Part shown: positions 51,209-60,756 of the stretch, piece by piece
How the letters are laid out: each line of letters begins with the position of its first letter
Position numbering within the stretch: position 1 is the stretch's first letter
Assembly (NCBI RefSeq): GCF_050586465.1
Contig: NZ_JBOCEG010000001.1
Span: forward strand, 62,001 to 126,000
DNA length: 64,000 nt
Reading direction: 5' to 3'
Source of the DNA: CAJXYS01 sp913063035
Lineage (GTDB): Bacteria > Pseudomonadota > Alphaproteobacteria > Rhodobacterales > Rhodobacteraceae
Notes under the pieces: generated by a model
What the model saw: the letters and a program-made list of their open reading frames with translations, nothing else
What the model was told of the DNA's origin: nothing
The model's database searches: none
Program-made: the position numbers and the translations under genes

Positions 51209-52192
51209 ATGAAATTCACAACAGCCTTGGCTGCGGCGGCAGCGCTCTTCGCCGGCAGCTTCGCCGCGGGGGCAGAAACGCTTCGCCTGTCGCACCAGTG
51301 GTCCGAAGGTGATGTTCGCCACAAGGTGGCACAAATCGTGGCCGACGAGGTCGCGGCCGCCGGCGTCGATCTGGACATCCAGATCTTCCCGTCGCAGTCG
51401 CTCTTCAAGGCGCGCGAACAATACAAGCCGCTCGCGCGCGGACAGGTGGACATGATCGTCTTCCCGCTGTCCTATGCGGGCGGTCTGCGCAACGCGTATA
51501 ACCTGACCCTGATGCCGGGGCTGGTGAAGAACCACGACCACGCCGCGCGGCTCAATGACTCGCCCTTCATGGACGAGATCTCGTCCATCATGGCCGAGGA
51601 CGACATCATGGTTCTGGTGCACGGCTACCTGGCCGGCGGTTTCGCGGGCAAGGAGGAATGCATCACCGCCCCCGAGAATGTCGAGGGCAAGCAGATGCGT
51701 GCAGCGGGCAAGGCTTTCGAACAGATGCTGGCTGGTGCCGGGGCTTCGATCGCCTCGATGTCCTCGGCCGAGATCTACAATGCCATGCAGACCGGCGTTC
51801 TCGACGCGGCGAACACCTCGTCCTCTTCCTTCGTCTCGTACCGGATCTACGAGCAGGTGGCTTGCTTCACCCCGGCCGGGGAATATGCCCTCTGGTTCAT
51901 GTATCAGCCGCTGCTGATGAACAAGTCGGTCTTCGAAGGCCTCTCGGCCGAGCAGCAAGAGGCCCTTCTGGCCGCCGCCGAAAAGGCCGAGGCCTATTAC
52001 CTCGAAGAGGCCAAGAAGCAGGACTCCCATGCCCGTGACGTCTTCGCCAAGAACGGTGTCGAGATCGCGGACATGTCCGAAGAGGCGTTCAAGGCCTGGC
52101 AGGCGATCGCCCAGGACACGGCCTACAAGGCCTTCCTCGAGGGCTCGCCCGACGGGCAGCGTCTTCTCGATCTCGCGCTCAGCGTCGAGTGA
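51209..52192 (+). CDS. dctP: TRAP transporter substrate-binding protein, probably malonate
   Basis: A periplasmic binding protein of the DctP family, 327 residues. The signal peptide is about 20 residues (KFTTALAAAAALFAGSFAAG, cleaved near AGA). The mature part shows RLSHQWSEGDVRHKVAQIV and the conserved region EIYNAMQTGVLDAANTSSSS with the family's substrate-coordinating context. The ATG at 51209 follows AGGGAGGAAG. Adjacent malonyl-CoA enzymes make malonate the likely ligand. Confidence 0.9.
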   Translation: MKFTTALAAAAALFAGSFAAGAETLRLSHQWSEGDVRHKVAQIVADEVAAAGVDLDIQIFPSQSLFKAREQYKPLARGQVDMIVFPLSYAGGLRNAYNLTLMPGLVKNHDHAARLNDSPFMDEISSIMAEDDIMVLVHGYLAGGFAGKEECITAPENVEGKQMRAAGKAFEQMLAGAGASIASMSSAEIYNAMQTGVLDAANTSSSSFVSYRIYEQVACFTPAGEYALWFMYQPLLMNKSVFEGLSAEQQEALLAAAEKAEAYYLEEAKKQDSHARDVFAKNGVEIADMSEEAFKAWQAIAQDTAYKAFLEGSPDGQRLLDLALSVE

Positions 52193-52272
52193 GGTAGCGG
52201 CGCCGGCACCCGGGCCGTTCGGTCCGGGTGCCGGCCGGCAATCAACAGCCGTCCAACCAGGGAAGCACCGCC

Positions 52273-52869
52273 ATGTCCGGATCCGTCCACCCGGTCGCCG
52301 CCGCTCGCACCGACGGGCCGCTGCCCCTGCGTGTGATCGCACGTCTCAGCCAGGCGTGCGGGGTTGTCGCCGCCTTGATGATCGTCGCGGCGGTCGTCAT
52401 TACCTGCCAGATGATCTTCATCCGCTTCGTTTTGAACGGGTCGACGATCTGGCATACCGAGGGCGTCACCTACATGATGATCGCCGCGACCATGCTCGGT
52501 CTGCCCTATGTGCAATACCTGCGCGGGCACGTGAACGTGGATCTTCTGCCGCTCATGCTGCCCTTGAAGTGGAGAAAGGCGCTGGCCGCGCTGGTACTCG
52601 TCGGCACGCTGGCCGTCGTCGGCGTGATGCTTTGGCACGGTTACCATTTCTGGCACGAGGCCTGGGACTGGGGCGAGACCTCGAACACGCCCTGGAACCC
52701 CAAGCTCTGGGTGCCTTATCTCGCGCTGCCGCTTGGCTTCGGTCTCTACGCGCTGCAACTCGCCGCCGATTTCTACGCGATGATACGGGGCTTGGAGCCC
52801 CCTTTCGGCCTCCAGCCCGACGCAGCGCTTACCGACACCGACCCCACGCTCGTTGAAAGGGCCGACTGA
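52273..52869 (+). CDS. dctQ: TRAP transporter small permease subunit
   Basis: The 198-residue DctQ subunit, with four membrane helices (for example ACGVVAALMIVAAVVITCQM). The segment WHTEGVTYMMIAATMLGLPY is a family feature, as is RGHVNVDLLP. The start at 52273 is set by the family; the stop overlaps dctM by one base (TGATG). Confidence 0.9.
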   Translation: MSGSVHPVAAARTDGPLPLRVIARLSQACGVVAALMIVAAVVITCQMIFIRFVLNGSTIWHTEGVTYMMIAATMLGLPYVQYLRGHVNVDLLPLMLPLKWRKALAALVLVGTLAVVGVMLWHGYHFWHEAWDWGETSNTPWNPKLWVPYLALPLGFGLYALQLAADFYAMIRGLEPPFGLQPDAALTDTDPTLVERAD

Positions 52870-54185
52870 TGGATCCGCTAACGCTTGGCGCCCTGGTCGC
52901 GCTCGTCACCGTCGCCGTCCTGTTTTCCGGCATTTCCGTCGCCGCCGGCCTGCTGGTCGTGGCGGGGGGCTTCCTGATGGTGTTCGACGGGTTGCGGTCG
53001 CTGTCGCTGATGCCGGAGATCTTCTTCGGCAAGCTCGACAACTTCGCGCTGCTCTCGATCCCGATGTTCATCATCATGGGCGCGGCGATCGCCTCGACCC
53101 GCGCCGGCGGCGATCTCTACGAGGCGCTGGAGCGCTGGCTGACCCGGGTGCCGGGCGGTCTGGTCGTGTCCAATCTCGGGGCCTGCGCGCTTTTCGCCGC
53201 GATGTCCGGCTCCAGCCCCGCGACCTGCGCGGCCATCGGCAAGATGGGGATCCCGGAGATGCGCAAGCGCGGCTATCCCGACGGGGTCGCGGCCGGGTCT
53301 ATCGCGGCGGGCGGCACGCTCGGTATCCTCATCCCCCCCTCTGTCACGATGATCGTCTACGGCATTGCCACCGAGACCTCGATCGGGCGACTCTTCCTGG
53401 CGGGCGTCGTCCCGGGGCTGCTGCTGGTCGGGCTCTTCATGGCCTGGTCGCTCTATTCCACCTGGCGTTCGGGCGATGCCTCGGTGCTGAGTGCCGGCAA
53501 TTACACCTGGCGCCAGCGCTTCGAGATCCTGCCGCGCGTGTTGCCCTTCATCGCCATCATCCTCGGGGTGCTTTACGCGATGTATGGCGGCATCGCCACG
53601 CCGTCGGAGACGGCGGCGGTCGGCGCACTGCTCTGCCTCGTGATCGCGATGGTCATCTATCGCCTGTGGAACCCTCGCGATCTGTGGCGAGTGCTCCAGG
53701 ACAGCACGAAGGAATCGGTGATGATCCTCTTCATCATCGGCGCCGCGGGCGTGTTCAGCTACATGCTGTCCTCGCTCTTCATCACGCAGTCCATCGCGGA
53801 ATGGATCGGCACGCTCGACGTTAACCGTTGGGTTCTCATGGGGGCGATCAACATATTCCTGCTGATCGCGGGGTTCTTTCTGCCGCCGGTCGCCGTGATC
53901 CTCATGGCCGCGCCGATCCTGCTGCCGATCATCACCACCGCGGGGTTCGACCCGATCTGGTTCGCGGTCGTGCTGACCATCAACATGGAGATCGGCCTGA
54001 TTTCGCCGCCGGTCGGGCTCAATCTCTATGTCATCAACGGCATCGCGCCGGACATCAAGCTCAAGACCATCCTCATGGGGTCGCTGCCCTTCGTGGCCTG
54101 CATGGTGATCGCCATCGTGCTGCTCTGCCTCTTCCCGGGGCTGGCGCTCTGGCTTCCCGACCTGGTAATGGGGCCGGAACTATGA
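52869..54185 (+). CDS. dctM: TRAP transporter large permease subunit
   Basis: The 438-residue DctM subunit that carries out sodium-coupled transport, with about 11-12 membrane helices. Family segments include MSGSSPATCAAIGKMGIPEM, AGGTLGILIPPSVTMIVYG and MEIGLISPPVGLNLYVING. It is coupled to dctQ and overlaps the decarboxylase gene by 4 bases, so transporter and enzymes form one operon. Confidence 0.95.
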   Translation: MDPLTLGALVALVTVAVLFSGISVAAGLLVVAGGFLMVFDGLRSLSLMPEIFFGKLDNFALLSIPMFIIMGAAIASTRAGGDLYEALERWLTRVPGGLVVSNLGACALFAAMSGSSPATCAAIGKMGIPEMRKRGYPDGVAAGSIAAGGTLGILIPPSVTMIVYGIATETSIGRLFLAGVVPGLLLVGLFMAWSLYSTWRSGDASVLSAGNYTWRQRFEILPRVLPFIAIILGVLYAMYGGIATPSETAAVGALLCLVIAMVIYRLWNPRDLWRVLQDSTKESVMILFIIGAAGVFSYMLSSLFITQSIAEWIGTLDVNRWVLMGAINIFLLIAGFFLPPVAVILMAAPILLPIITTAGFDPIWFAVVLTINMEIGLISPPVGLNLYVINGIAPDIKLKTILMGSLPFVACMVIAIVLLCLFPGLALWLPDLVMGPEL

Positions 54186-55429
54186 CCGTGTTCGCAGATC
54201 TCCTGTCCACGCTGTTCGAGCGCCGCTACCGCACCCCTTGGGCGGGCAAGCCCGACGACCGCCCGATCGCGGACATGATCGCCGATCTCATGGGCGCCGC
54301 CGGCGAGGTATCGGGCATCGCGGTCGCCAAGCAGATCCTCGACCGCTACGCGGCCATGGACGAGGACGAGAAGCGGGCATTCTTCCGCCATCTCGCCGAA
54401 GAGATGAACGTCTCGGCCGCGGCGGTCCGCGATGCGCTCGACGCCTATGAACAGGGCCAGACGAAGGCGAGCTACCGGGCCTTTATCGCCGCGGCCGAAC
54501 CGCCCCGCCAGGAATTGATCCGGCGGCTGAACCAGGTTCCGGGGGCCACCCATTCGCTGGTTCAGATGCGGGCCGACCTGTTGCGTCTCGGGCGGGAAGA
54601 TGACGCCCTGCAAGCGCTCGATCTCGATTTTCGCCATCTCTTTGCCAGCTGGTTCAACCGCGGTTTCCTGGTGCTGCGGCCGATCAACTGGGAGAGTCCG
54701 GCGCATATTCTCGAGAAGATCATCGCCTACGAGGCGGTCCATGCCATCGACAGCTGGGACGATCTGCGCCGCCGTTTGCAGCCCGCGGACCGCCGCTGCT
54801 TCGCGTTTTTCCATCCGGCCATGCCGGACGAGCCGCTGATCTTCGTCGAGGTCGCGCTGACCCGGGGCGTGGCCGGCTCGATCCAGAAGCTGCTGGCCGA
54901 GGATCGCGAGGTTCTGGACGGTGCCGCGGCCAACACCGCGGTTTTCTATTCCATTTCCAACTGCCAGGCCGGCCTCGCCGGGATCTCTTTCGGCAATCTG
55001 CTGATCAAACAGGTGGCGGCCGACCTCGCGGTCGAAATGCCGAACCTGGCGACCTTCGTCACCCTCTCGCCGATCCCGGGACTGGCGCGCTGGCTGGAGG
55101 AGGAGGGGCTCGCCGCCGATCCGTCGGCGCCAGACACCCTTCGGCAGCTGACCGCCCGCTATCTCCTCAAGGCGAAACGATCCGACGGCATGCCGCGCGA
55201 CCCGGTCGCGCGGTTCCACCTGGGCAACGGCGCCACCATTCATCAGGTCCACGCCGGGGCCGACACCTCGGCCAAGGGGCGCGCGCAGTCGGCCGGGGCG
55301 ATGGTGAACTATCTCTACGATCTCGCGAAGGTTCCCCAGAACCACGAACGCTTCGCCACCACGGGCGAGATCGCCGCTTCGGGAGAGATCAGGCAACTCG
55401 CCGCGGCCGGGGAAAAAACGCATGCATAG
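54182..55429 (+). CDS. matA: Malonyl-CoA decarboxylase
   Basis: The enzyme converts malonyl-CoA to acetyl-CoA and CO2. It has 415 residues, the bacterial short form. The N-terminal helical domain includes AEEMNVSAAAVRDAL. The catalytic acetyltransferase-like domain shows NTAVFYSISNCQAGLAGISF and HLGNGATIHQVHAGADTSAK, which hold the serine and histidine used for decarboxylation in characterised homologues. Its ATG overlaps the dctM stop. matB is 11 bases downstream. Confidence 0.95.
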   Translation: MTVFADLLSTLFERRYRTPWAGKPDDRPIADMIADLMGAAGEVSGIAVAKQILDRYAAMDEDEKRAFFRHLAEEMNVSAAAVRDALDAYEQGQTKASYRAFIAAAEPPRQELIRRLNQVPGATHSLVQMRADLLRLGREDDALQALDLDFRHLFASWFNRGFLVLRPINWESPAHILEKIIAYEAVHAIDSWDDLRRRLQPADRRCFAFFHPAMPDEPLIFVEVALTRGVAGSIQKLLAEDREVLDGAAANTAVFYSISNCQAGLAGISFGNLLIKQVAADLAVEMPNLATFVTLSPIPGLARWLEEEGLAADPSAPDTLRQLTARYLLKAKRSDGMPRDPVARFHLGNGATIHQVHAGADTSAKGRAQSAGAMVNYLYDLAKVPQNHERFATTGEIAASGEIRQLAAAGEKTHA

Positions 55430-55440
55430 GACCAGTACAG

Positions 55441-56958
55441 ATGGCTAATCCGCTCTATGATCGCCTCTTTGGCATTCACGCCGGCAAGGAGACCCCGTTC
55501 CTGCACCTGCCGGATGGCGAGACCCTGAGCCATGACGCCTTCCTCCGGATGGCGGCGCGGTTCGCGCATGGGCTGGCCGCGCTCGGCCTGGGGCCGGGCG
55601 ACCGGGTCGCGGTGCAGGTCGAGAAATCTCCGGAGGCCCTGGCGCTCTATGCCGCCTCTGCGCAGGCGGGGGTCATCTTCCTTCCGCTCAACACGGCCTA
55701 CACCGTCGAGGAACTGACCTATTTCATCGAGAACAGCGGCGCGGGGGCCGTCGTCTGCGACCCGCGGCGGGAACCGGACCTGGCCCCGGTCGCCGCCGGT
55801 TTCGGCGCGCGGATCGAAACGCTGGGCGCCGGGGGCGACGGCTCCTTCGCCGCCATGGCCGCCGAGATGCCGGACGCGTTCGACACGGTTGCCCGAAACG
55901 CGGACGACCTGGCCGCGTTTCTCTACACCTCGGGGACGACGGGGCGATCCAAGGGGGCGATGCTGACCCAGGAAAACCTGCTCTCGAATACCGCGACACT
56001 GGTCGATTACTGGCGCTTCACCGCGTCGGACGTGCTTCTCCATGCATTGCCGATCTTCCACACGCACGGGCTCTTCGTGGCCACCAACGTGACGCTGATG
56101 GCCGGCGGCGCGATGATCTTCCTGCCGAAATTCGATCTCGAGACGGTGCTGGCGCAACTGCCCCGCGCGACCAGCATGATGGGGGTGCCGACCTTCTACA
56201 CGAGGCTTCTGTCGGATCCCCGCTTCGGCCGGGACCTCGTGGCGCATATGCGGGTGTTCATTTCGGGGTCGGCGCCGCTTCTCGAGGAGACGCACCGGCA
56301 GTTCGAGTCTCGCACAGGGCACCGCATCCTCGAACGCTACGGCATGACCGAGACGAACATGAACACCTCGAACCCCTATGACGGAGAGCGCCGCGCGGGC
56401 ACGGTGGGCTTTCCCCTGCCCGGCGTGGAGCTCAAGGTGACCGATCCGGATACCGGCGCCGAGTTGCCGCGCGGCGAGGTCGGCCAGATCGAGGTTCGCG
56501 GCCCCAATGTCTTCAGGGGCTACTGGCGCATGCCCGAGAAGACAGCCGAGGAGCTGCGGCCGGACGGGTTCTTCATCACGGGCGATCTCGGGCGGATCGA
56601 CGACGATGGCTATGTCCACATCGTGGGGCGCAACAAGGACCTGATCATCTCCGGCGGCTACAACATCTACCCCAAGGAAATCGAACTGGTGCTGGACGCG
56701 CAGCCCGGCGTGGTCGAGTCCGCGGTGATCGGCGTGCCGCACCCCGATTTCGGCGAGACCGTTCTGGGGGTTCTCGTGCCGGCGTCCGGCACGGCGCCGG
56801 ATCTCGCGGCGATCGAGGCCGCGGTGCGGGATGCCCTGGCCCGTTTCAAGCATCCGCGCGATCTGATCCTGGTGGACGAATTGCCGCGCAACACGATGGG
56901 CAAAGTGCAGAAGAACGTCCTGCGAGAGCGCTACAGGGACCGGTTCGTACCGGCCTGA
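55441..56958 (+). CDS. matB: Malonyl-CoA synthetase
   Basis: An adenylate-forming enzyme that makes malonyl-CoA from malonate, ATP and CoA. It has 505 residues. The P-loop is LYTSGTTGRSKGAMLTQ, then the motif RYGMTETNMN, GDLGRIDDDGYVHIVGRNKD and IISGGYNIYPKEIE, ending with the catalytic lysine in PRNTMGKVQKN. Malonate specificity is inferred from the decarboxylase next to it and close MatB-type sequence (MGVPTFYTRLL). The 227-base gap after it has no gene. Confidence 0.93.
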   Translation: MANPLYDRLFGIHAGKETPFLHLPDGETLSHDAFLRMAARFAHGLAALGLGPGDRVAVQVEKSPEALALYAASAQAGVIFLPLNTAYTVEELTYFIENSGAGAVVCDPRREPDLAPVAAGFGARIETLGAGGDGSFAAMAAEMPDAFDTVARNADDLAAFLYTSGTTGRSKGAMLTQENLLSNTATLVDYWRFTASDVLLHALPIFHTHGLFVATNVTLMAGGAMIFLPKFDLETVLAQLPRATSMMGVPTFYTRLLSDPRFGRDLVAHMRVFISGSAPLLEETHRQFESRTGHRILERYGMTETNMNTSNPYDGERRAGTVGFPLPGVELKVTDPDTGAELPRGEVGQIEVRGPNVFRGYWRMPEKTAEELRPDGFFITGDLGRIDDDGYVHIVGRNKDLIISGGYNIYPKEIELVLDAQPGVVESAVIGVPHPDFGETVLGVLVPASGTAPDLAAIEAAVRDALARFKHPRDLILVDELPRNTMGKVQKNVLRERYRDRFVPA

Positions 56959-57185
56959 TCGGGACCCGCCGCGGGCGCCCAGGGCATCTTGCCGCCATCG
57001 CCGGTGAACCTGTCTGGCTCCTCTGGCGGGTCGAGAGATCGGTCCCCGATCGCAGCCAGTCATCGACAATTCCGGCACGTATCTGAATTTTATAGAAATT
57101 TCTTATCCGCCCCGGTGCACCGCTTTCCCGGAAACGTTTCGCGAATGACAGACCGATCGTGCGGCCGGGGCACCGCGTCTCGCCG

Positions 57186-57839
57186 TCAGGCGACACGGCA
57201 AAGCGTATGGATGACCTTGATCTCGGCGCCGAACGCGTCGTTGCCGGGCAGGTAGTCACGCGGGGCGCTGACGTGCAGCGTTTCCCAGAGCCCGTCGCGG
57301 TCCAGCCGGGCGACCGTGTCCGCGAAGGACAGCGTATCCCACCGGTCGCTGCGCTGGGTGAAGGTCACGATGCCGCCGGGCCGCACGCAGCGGCAGACCG
57401 CGCGCAGCAACGCCTCGGCATCCTCGATATAGGTCAGAACGCCGATACAGGCGGCGCCGTCATAGGCGTCGGCGGGCACGGGCAGCGGCAGTTTCTGCAG
57501 GTCATGCTGGATCAGCTCGCCATAGCATCTGCGATCCCGGGCCTGGGCCAGCGATTCGGACGAGATGTCGATGCCGTCGATGCGATACGTGCCACGCCGG
57601 GCCAGCGTCGCGCCGAAAAGGCCGGTGCCGCAGCCGACATCCAGCACCCGCGCCCCGTCGTCCAGATGTGGCACGAGCAGCGCGGTTGCGTCCGCGGGCG
57701 CCTTGTAGTCCCAGTCCGCCAGGGTTTCGTCGTAGCTGTCGGCCCAGTCATCGTAGTAGCTTTGGACCGCCTCGGAATCCGTCGATCCCTCGCGCAGCGA
57801 GGCGAGCGCGCCGCCCCCGGATCCGTTCTCGGTGTCCAT
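57186..57839 (-). CDS. Class I SAM-dependent methyltransferase
   Basis: A 217-residue soluble methyltransferase. Motif I VLDVGCGTGLFGATLARRG binds S-adenosylmethionine, motif II has IDGIDISSESLAQAR, and the segment YDGAACIGVLTYIEDAEALL follows. The N-terminal SYYDDWADSYDETLADWDY is typical of the WBSCR27-like subgroup. The target is unknown. The ATG at 57839 follows AAAGGAGAAG. It is a single gene, facing away from the DUF808 gene. Confidence 0.88.
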   Translation of the reverse strand: MDTENGSGGGALASLREGSTDSEAVQSYYDDWADSYDETLADWDYKAPADATALLVPHLDDGARVLDVGCGTGLFGATLARRGTYRIDGIDISSESLAQARDRRCYGELIQHDLQKLPLPVPADAYDGAACIGVLTYIEDAEALLRAVCRCVRPGGIVTFTQRSDRWDTLSFADTVARLDRDGLWETLHVSAPRDYLPGNDAFGAEIKVIHTLCRVA

Positions 57840-57982
57840 GAACTTCTCCTTTCCAGGTCGTGTCATGATCCTTGGAGTGGTAGACCCCCCGGAGCAACAT
57901 GGCAAATCGGCCCGGCCCCGCGGGCATGGCGGTCGGCGTGGTCAGATGGCATAGTCGGGCCGCGACAGTAGAGGACAGGTTC

Positions 57983-58963
57983 ATGAGCTCCGGCCTTCTC
58001 GCCCTTCTCGACGACATCACGCTGCTGGCCCGCGCCGCGGCGGCCTCCATCGACGATGCCGCGGCCCAGGCGGTCAAGGCCGGTACGAAATCGGCCGGGG
58101 TCGTGATCGACGATACGGCGGTCACGCCATCCTATGTCACCGGTCTGGCGGCCGAGCGCGAACTGCCCATCGTCGCGCGCATCGCGAAGGGATCGATCGT
58201 CAACAAGCTGGTTTTCCTGCTGCCGGCCGCGCTGGCGCTGTCGGCCTTCGCACCCTGGCTGATCCAGCCGCTGCTCCTGTTCGGGGGCATGTTCCTGGCC
58301 TTCGAGGGGGCCGAGAAGGTGCATCACTGGATCAGGCCGGCCGCGCATCACCCGGTCGATACCGATCTCTCCGCCGCGCCGGAGACGCCCGAGGAATTGC
58401 GCGCCTTCGAAGAGCGCAAGGTCGCGTCCGCGGTGAAAACCGATTTCATCCTTTCGGCGGAGATCATGGCGATCACGCTCTCGCAATTGCCCCTGGACAT
58501 GAGCCTCTTCAGCCGCGCCGTCGCGCTGGCGCTCGTCGCGGTCGCGATCACCGTGGGGGTCTACGGCGCCGTCGCGCTGATCGTGCGCGCCGACGATGCC
58601 GGGGTGGCGCTGGCGCGCGCGCGGCGTGCCTCGGTGGCCCGGTTCGGCCGCGGGCTGGTCGCGGTGATGCCGGGCTTCCTCTCGACGCTGTCGGTCGTCG
58701 GGACCGTCGCGATGCTCTGGGTCGGGGGCGGGATCCTGATCCACAGCCTCGAGGTCTTCGGCCTGGCCGGCCCCGCGCACCTGCTGCACGACGCCGCGCA
58801 TGCCGTGGAGACCGCGAGCCCGGTTCTGCCGGCCGTGCTCGGCTGGGCGGTGAGTGCGCTGGGCGCGGCGCTGGTCGGACTCGGCGTCGGACTGGTGCTC
58901 ATGCCGGTGGTGGAAAAGGTGATCTTCCCGGCCTGGCAGCGGCTGCGTCCCGGCCGGGGCTAG
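57983..58963 (+). CDS. DUF808 membrane protein (YedI family)
   Basis: A 326-residue inner-membrane protein starting MSSGLLALLDDITLLARAAA. The conserved segment AVTPSYVTGLAAERELPIV and KGSIVNKLVFLLPAALALS are DUF808 hallmarks; about six hydrophobic segments are present. Family function is not established. The ATG at 57983 follows AGGACAGG; the frame opens further upstream. Its stop codon shares bases with the modC stop on the other strand (CTAG). Confidence 0.9.
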   Translation: MSSGLLALLDDITLLARAAAASIDDAAAQAVKAGTKSAGVVIDDTAVTPSYVTGLAAERELPIVARIAKGSIVNKLVFLLPAALALSAFAPWLIQPLLLFGGMFLAFEGAEKVHHWIRPAAHHPVDTDLSAAPETPEELRAFEERKVASAVKTDFILSAEIMAITLSQLPLDMSLFSRAVALALVAVAITVGVYGAVALIVRADDAGVALARARRASVARFGRGLVAVMPGFLSTLSVVGTVAMLWVGGGILIHSLEVFGLAGPAHLLHDAAHAVETASPVLPAVLGWAVSALGAALVGLGVGLVLMPVVEKVIFPAWQRLRPGRG

Positions 58964-60051
58964 CCGGCGCCGCCGACGTCGCCCTTGGCGACGGCCACCG
59001 ACTTTACCACGGCAAAACAGGCCAGACCCGGCCCGATACCGAGCCGCTCGGCCGAGCGGCGCGTGATCCGCGCCAGGATCAGGTCCGTGCCGATGCGAAG
59101 CTGCACCGCCACGCCCGGCCCGGTGCCGGGGGTCACCGCGGTGACGGTGGCCGGCAGGATATTGAGCGCGGAGATGCCCTCGGGCCGGGCGAGCGACAGC
59201 ATCACGTCCTTGGCCTCGATCCGGACCCGCAAGGATGTGCCCGGCGCGGCCGACTCCCGCGGGATCAGCAGGCGCCCGCCCGAGATCGCGACCTCTGTCA
59301 GCCCGTCGGGGTGGTGGGCGGCGATCCGGCCGGGAACCAGCGCGCCGGCCTCGCGCGGGCCGAAGCTGGGCACCGCCGCGGGATCGGACAGAACCTCGGC
59401 GGCCGGTCCGGCGCGGGTGACGCGGCCCGAATCGAGCACCACGACCGTCGTCGCAAGCCGCGCGATCTCGGTCACCGAGTGGCTGACATAGAGGACCGGG
59501 AGATCGGTCTCGTCACGGAGCCGCTCGAGATAGGGCAGGATCTCGGCCTTGCGCGGCGCGTCGAGCGCGGCCAGCGGCTCGTCCATCAAGAGAAGCCGCG
59601 GCGCCGAGAGCAGGGCGCGGCCCACCGCGACGCGCTGTTTCTCGCCGCCCGAAAGCGCGCCGGGCCGCCGGTCCAGCAGGTGCCCGATCCCGAGCATCTC
59701 CACCACGTGGTCGGTTTCCCGCCGGTTCGGCGCGACCGGCGCGAAGCGCCCCCCGTAGGACAGGTTCTTGCGCACCGTCATGTGCGGAAAGAGCCGGCCC
59801 TCCTGGAAGACGTAGCCGAGCCGCCGGCGATGTGGCGGCAGCCAAAGGTCGCGCGCGGTGTCGAACAGAACCCAGTCATCCACGGCGACGCGGCCCGCAT
59901 CCGGCCTGAGAAGGCCCGCCACCGCATTCACCAGCGTCGTCTTGCCGGCCCCCGAGCGCCCGAAAAGCGCCGTGACGCCCTGCGGCGCGTCGAAGGCCGC
60001 ATCGAGGGTCAGGCCCGGCAGGGCGTGCCGGATGCGCACCGACAGGGTCAT
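58960..60051 (-). CDS. modC: Molybdate ABC transporter ATP-binding protein
   Basis: The ATPase subunit of the high-affinity molybdate importer. It has 363 residues. Walker A GRSGAGKTT is near residue 34, the signature is LSGGEKQRVAVGRALL, Walker B is LLLMDEPLAALD, and the switch histidine is in YVSHSVTE. A C-terminal TOBE/Mop-like domain (about residues 290-355) would bind molybdate and sense its level. It overlaps modB by 4 bases. Confidence 0.95.
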   Translation of the reverse strand: MTLSVRIRHALPGLTLDAAFDAPQGVTALFGRSGAGKTTLVNAVAGLLRPDAGRVAVDDWVLFDTARDLWLPPHRRRLGYVFQEGRLFPHMTVRKNLSYGGRFAPVAPNRRETDHVVEMLGIGHLLDRRPGALSGGEKQRVAVGRALLSAPRLLLMDEPLAALDAPRKAEILPYLERLRDETDLPVLYVSHSVTEIARLATTVVVLDSGRVTRAGPAAEVLSDPAAVPSFGPREAGALVPGRIAAHHPDGLTEVAISGGRLLIPRESAAPGTSLRVRIEAKDVMLSLARPEGISALNILPATVTAVTPGTGPGVAVQLRIGTDLILARITRRSAERLGIGPGLACFAVVKSVAVAKGDVGGAG

Positions 60052-60746
60052 ATGCCGGACACCCGTTTCGCGACCCGCCGCGCCAGGATCTCGGAGGCCA
60101 GCAGCGCGCCCATCGCGATGGCCACCGAAACCCCTGCGAGCCGCAGGGCCGCGGTCTCGCCGCCCGGCACCTGCAGGAAGGCATAGATCGCCGAGGGCAG
60201 GGTCTGGGTCTGCCCGGGGATGTTCGAGACGAAGGTGATGGTGGCGCCGAACTCGCCCATGGCCTTGGCGAAGGCGAGGATCGCCCCGGCGATGATGCCG
60301 GGCAGGATCAGCGGCAGCGTGACCGTGGCGAAGACCCGTATCCGCCCGGCGCCGAGCGTGGCCGCCGCCTGCTCGAGTTTCGGGTCGACCGCTTCGATGG
60401 CCAGCCGGATGGCGCGCACCATCAGCGGGAAGGCCATGACCGCCGCCGCCAGCGCGGCGCCGGTCCAGCGGAAGGCGAACACGAGCCCGAGGCGCTCTTC
60501 AAGGAACCCGCCCACCGGGCCCTGCGTGCCGAAGGTCAGCAAGAGCAGGTAACCGGTCACCACCGGCGGCAGGATCAGCGGCAGGTGCACGATGCCGTTC
60601 ACGATCTGCTTGCCCGGAAACGACCAGCGCGCCAGGGCCAGTGCCACGAGAATGCCAAGCGGCAGGCTCGCCACCGTCGCCCAGAAGGACACGCGCAGCG
60701 ACAGCGCCACCGCCTGCCATTCCTCGGGGCCGAGCCAGCCGGTCAT
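60048..60746 (-). CDS. modB: Molybdate ABC transporter permease
   Basis: A 232-residue membrane permease with about five to six helices. The EAA loop contact is seen in EQAAATLGAGRIRVFATVTLP, read as EQAAATLGAGR and VTLPLILPG. It includes AILAFAKAMGEFGATITFVS, a ModB signature. Ten bases separate it from modA. Confidence 0.95.
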   Translation of the reverse strand: MTGWLGPEEWQAVALSLRVSFWATVASLPLGILVALALARWSFPGKQIVNGIVHLPLILPPVVTGYLLLLTFGTQGPVGGFLEERLGLVFAFRWTGAALAAAVMAFPLMVRAIRLAIEAVDPKLEQAAATLGAGRIRVFATVTLPLILPGIIAGAILAFAKAMGEFGATITFVSNIPGQTQTLPSAIYAFLQVPGGETAALRLAGVSVAIAMGALLASEILARRVAKRVSGI

Positions 60747-60756
60747 CCGGCGCCGC

